In this document: one piece after another, positions 62,746 to 64,000 of the stretch
How the letters are laid out: every line of letters starts with the position of its first letter
Numbering within the stretch: position 1 is the stretch's first letter
Origin: Coprobacter fastidiosus
GTDB taxonomy: Bacteria; Bacteroidota; Bacteroidia; Bacteroidales; Coprobacteraceae
Assembly (NCBI RefSeq): GCF_030296935.1
Contig: NZ_AP028032.1
Coordinates: forward strand, 2,542,001-2,606,000
Direction of reading: 5' to 3'
DNA: 64,000 bases
Position numbers and translations under genes: made by a program
Notes under the pieces: generated by a model
The model's database searches: none
What the model was told of the DNA's origin: nothing
The model's input: the letters and a program-made list of their open reading frames with translations, nothing else

Positions 62746-64000
62746 ATGAATCTAAAACAATTACTTGTTTCCGCGACAATGCTTTCTGTGTTTTCGTGGT
62801 ATTCTCAGGCCCAACAGCCTTATTCGGGATCTTGGCATCCGAAAGATATTAAGGAATGGAGTCCCGAAACCGATCAAGATGCGAAATTCAACCGAAGTAC
62901 GGTTAAGTTGGCAGAACGTTTCAAAGAACCTTCTTTGATAAAAGCCAACCAGTATCAGTTCTATGAAGGGCAAATTTGCAATTCGACAATTTTGTTTAAG
63001 GATTGCGGTGCTTGTCCGTCTCAAGATGCTGAAAATTTTTATCTTTACAATCCTACTTATTGGCAGTATATGGATAAGGTCGTTTACTGGGCAGGATCGG
63101 CAGGAGAAGGGATTATATGTCCTCCTTCAGCTCCTATGATCGATATGGCTCACATGAACGGAGTTAAGATTCTCGGTCAAATATTTTTCCCTCCGAGTGC
63201 TTATGGCGGAAAATCGGAGTGGCCGCAGGAAATGCTGACATCTAGGGAAGGCGATGGTCGTTATGTATATGCAAGAAAATTGTATGAGATCGCCAAATAT
63301 TGCGGTTTTGACGGCTGGTTTATCAATCAGGAAACTCCGGGAGGCGGGGGAACGAGTGATTGGGCTCCGTTTATAAAGGACTTTAATAAATATGCCGATG
63401 ATGCCGGAGATACGCACATGGAGATACAGTGGTATAACGCTAGTACAAGTTATTCTTCCGAGATAATGAAAACGCATGTGAATACTTCCCAGTTCCTCGA
63501 ATATGGAAGTGCTTCGAGCGGGAGATCTCAAGTGAATCGTCTTGTCGAAGAGGGTTTTACAAAAGAACAAGCGTTACAAAAACTGTATTGCGGAGTTCAA
63601 TGTGTAAGTGGAGGATTGACCGGTACAGGGAGTCAATGGCGTTCTGTGTTCGGTGAAACTGATCACGGCGGATCGTTAGATTTATTCTGTCCGGAAGAAC
63701 GTATTTGGAAAGATAATATTAAAGATCTTGTAGAGGGTCAACATATCACTACCGGTCCGCAAATGTATGAAGCTCAGAAAAAAACTTTCCGTAATGAAGA
63801 TATTTTCTGGGTAAATAATGCAGGAGATCCGACGGATGTTTCCGGGCGTAATAGTTGGCCGGGAGCTTCAGGATGTATATTGGAACGGTCGGTGATACAA
63901 TATAAGCCGTTTGTAACAGCTTTTTCTACAGGATTGGGAAAGCATCGTTTTGTGAATGGAGAGAATCGGGGAACTCAAGATTGGTCTCATCGCGGTATGC
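62746..64000 (+). CDS. GH85 endo-beta-N-acetylglucosaminidase, 5' part (runs off the right edge)
   Basis: The frame is open from ATG 62746 to the edge (418 codons). Residues ~1-22 form a signal peptide (MLSVFSWYSQAQ). Residues ~85-420 match GH85: YWAGSAGEGIICPPSAPMI (~114-132), VKILGQIFFPPSAYGG (~140-155), and the active-site GWFINQE, whose Asn194 and Glu196 correspond to the catalytic Asn/Glu pair of this family. GH85 enzymes cut between the two GlcNAc residues of N-glycans and leave one GlcNAc on the protein. This is the outside-acting endoglycosidase that would feed the neighbouring SusCD and the GH92/GH130 genes. Confidence 0.9.
   Translation, partial: MNLKQLLVSATMLSVFSWYSQAQQPYSGSWHPKDIKEWSPETDQDAKFNRSTVKLAERFKEPSLIKANQYQFYEGQICNSTILFKDCGACPSQDAENFYLYNPTYWQYMDKVVYWAGSAGEGIICPPSAPMIDMAHMNGVKILGQIFFPPSAYGGKSEWPQEMLTSREGDGRYVYARKLYEIAKYCGFDGWFINQETPGGGGTSDWAPFIKDFNKYADDAGDTHMEIQWYNASTSYSSEIMKTHVNTSQFLEYGSASSGRSQVNRLVEEGFTKEQALQKLYCGVQCVSGGLTGTGSQWRSVFGETDHGGSLDLFCPEERIWKDNIKDLVEGQHITTGPQMYEAQKKTFRNEDIFWVNNAGDPTDVSGRNSWPGASGCILERSVIQYKPFVTAFSTGLGKHRFVNGENRGTQDWSHRGM

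Overview
The window is a chromosomal segment of a gut-type Bacteroidales bacterium (phylum Bacteroidota). Evidence for this is the SusC/SusD-rich content, the 16S rRNA sequence, promoters of the Bacteroidota form TTTG-N20/21-TAnnTTTG, the general scarcity of Shine-Dalgarno sequences, and lipoprotein signals on SusD-like proteins. The exact genus cannot be fixed by eye. The 16S looks like a member of the Barnesiella/Coprobacter/Porphyromonadaceae neighbourhood, which is a weak inference. No prophage, insertion sequence or CRISPR array is visible.

Layout. (1) 1-8.1 kb is the end of a polysaccharide utilisation locus (PUL): a 5'-truncated GH43 glycosidase, then SusC, SusD and a surface lipoprotein with a fibronectin III domain and a beta-helix-like region. 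A pair of direct repeats with a CGATCG-centred dyad lies upstream of susC. (2) 8.3-20.0 kb is housekeeping and small genes: purT, an AcpH-like gene, mrp, trmB, an S24/LexA-type repressor with a divergent small gene, gapA, panB, a TPR/YD-repeat exported protein, a small helical protein, a tandem-ACT protein and a free-standing tRNA-editing-like domain. Two homologous small RNA genes sit in the intergenic regions, one upstream of trmB and one upstream of gapA. (3) 20.2-25.5 kb is a complete rRNA operon (16S, tRNA-Ile, tRNA-Ala, 23S, 5S, terminator). (4) 25.9-36.3 kb is core translation and cell-cycle genes: rplM-rpsI-rpsB-tsf, a histidine kinase, DUF177-rpmF-fabH, era-der and an NhaD-type antiporter. 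(5) 36.5-64 kb is a large accessory glycan region.

The last region reads as a host N-glycan (high-mannose) degradation system. It has three GH92 alpha-mannosidases, an MFS transporter, and a GH130 enzyme resembling Man-beta-1,4-GlcNAc phosphorylase. These are followed by an ECF sigma factor and its FecR-like anti-sigma factor, then about 10 kb further on an STN-domain SusC, a SusD, and a GH85 endo-beta-N-acetylglucosaminidase that runs off the right edge. Inferred flow: GH85 cuts the chitobiose core outside the cell, SusC/D imports the glycan, GH92 enzymes strip alpha-mannose in the periplasm, the MFS carries the Man-GlcNAc core inward, and GH130 phosphorolyses it. The STN SusC, ECF sigma and FecR would form a trans-envelope induction loop. 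Between the sigma/anti-sigma pair and the STN SusC lie a leucine-rich-repeat surface protein and an opposite-strand four-gene locus (SusC, SusD, unknown protein, calcineurin-like phosphoesterase), which looks like a second, independent uptake system wedged into the first.

Most interesting unexplained signals: the two covarying small RNAs, the two 20-bp inverted CGTACG dyads around the ECF sigma promoter, the repeat pair upstream of the first susC, and the stand-alone ACT and editing-domain proteins.
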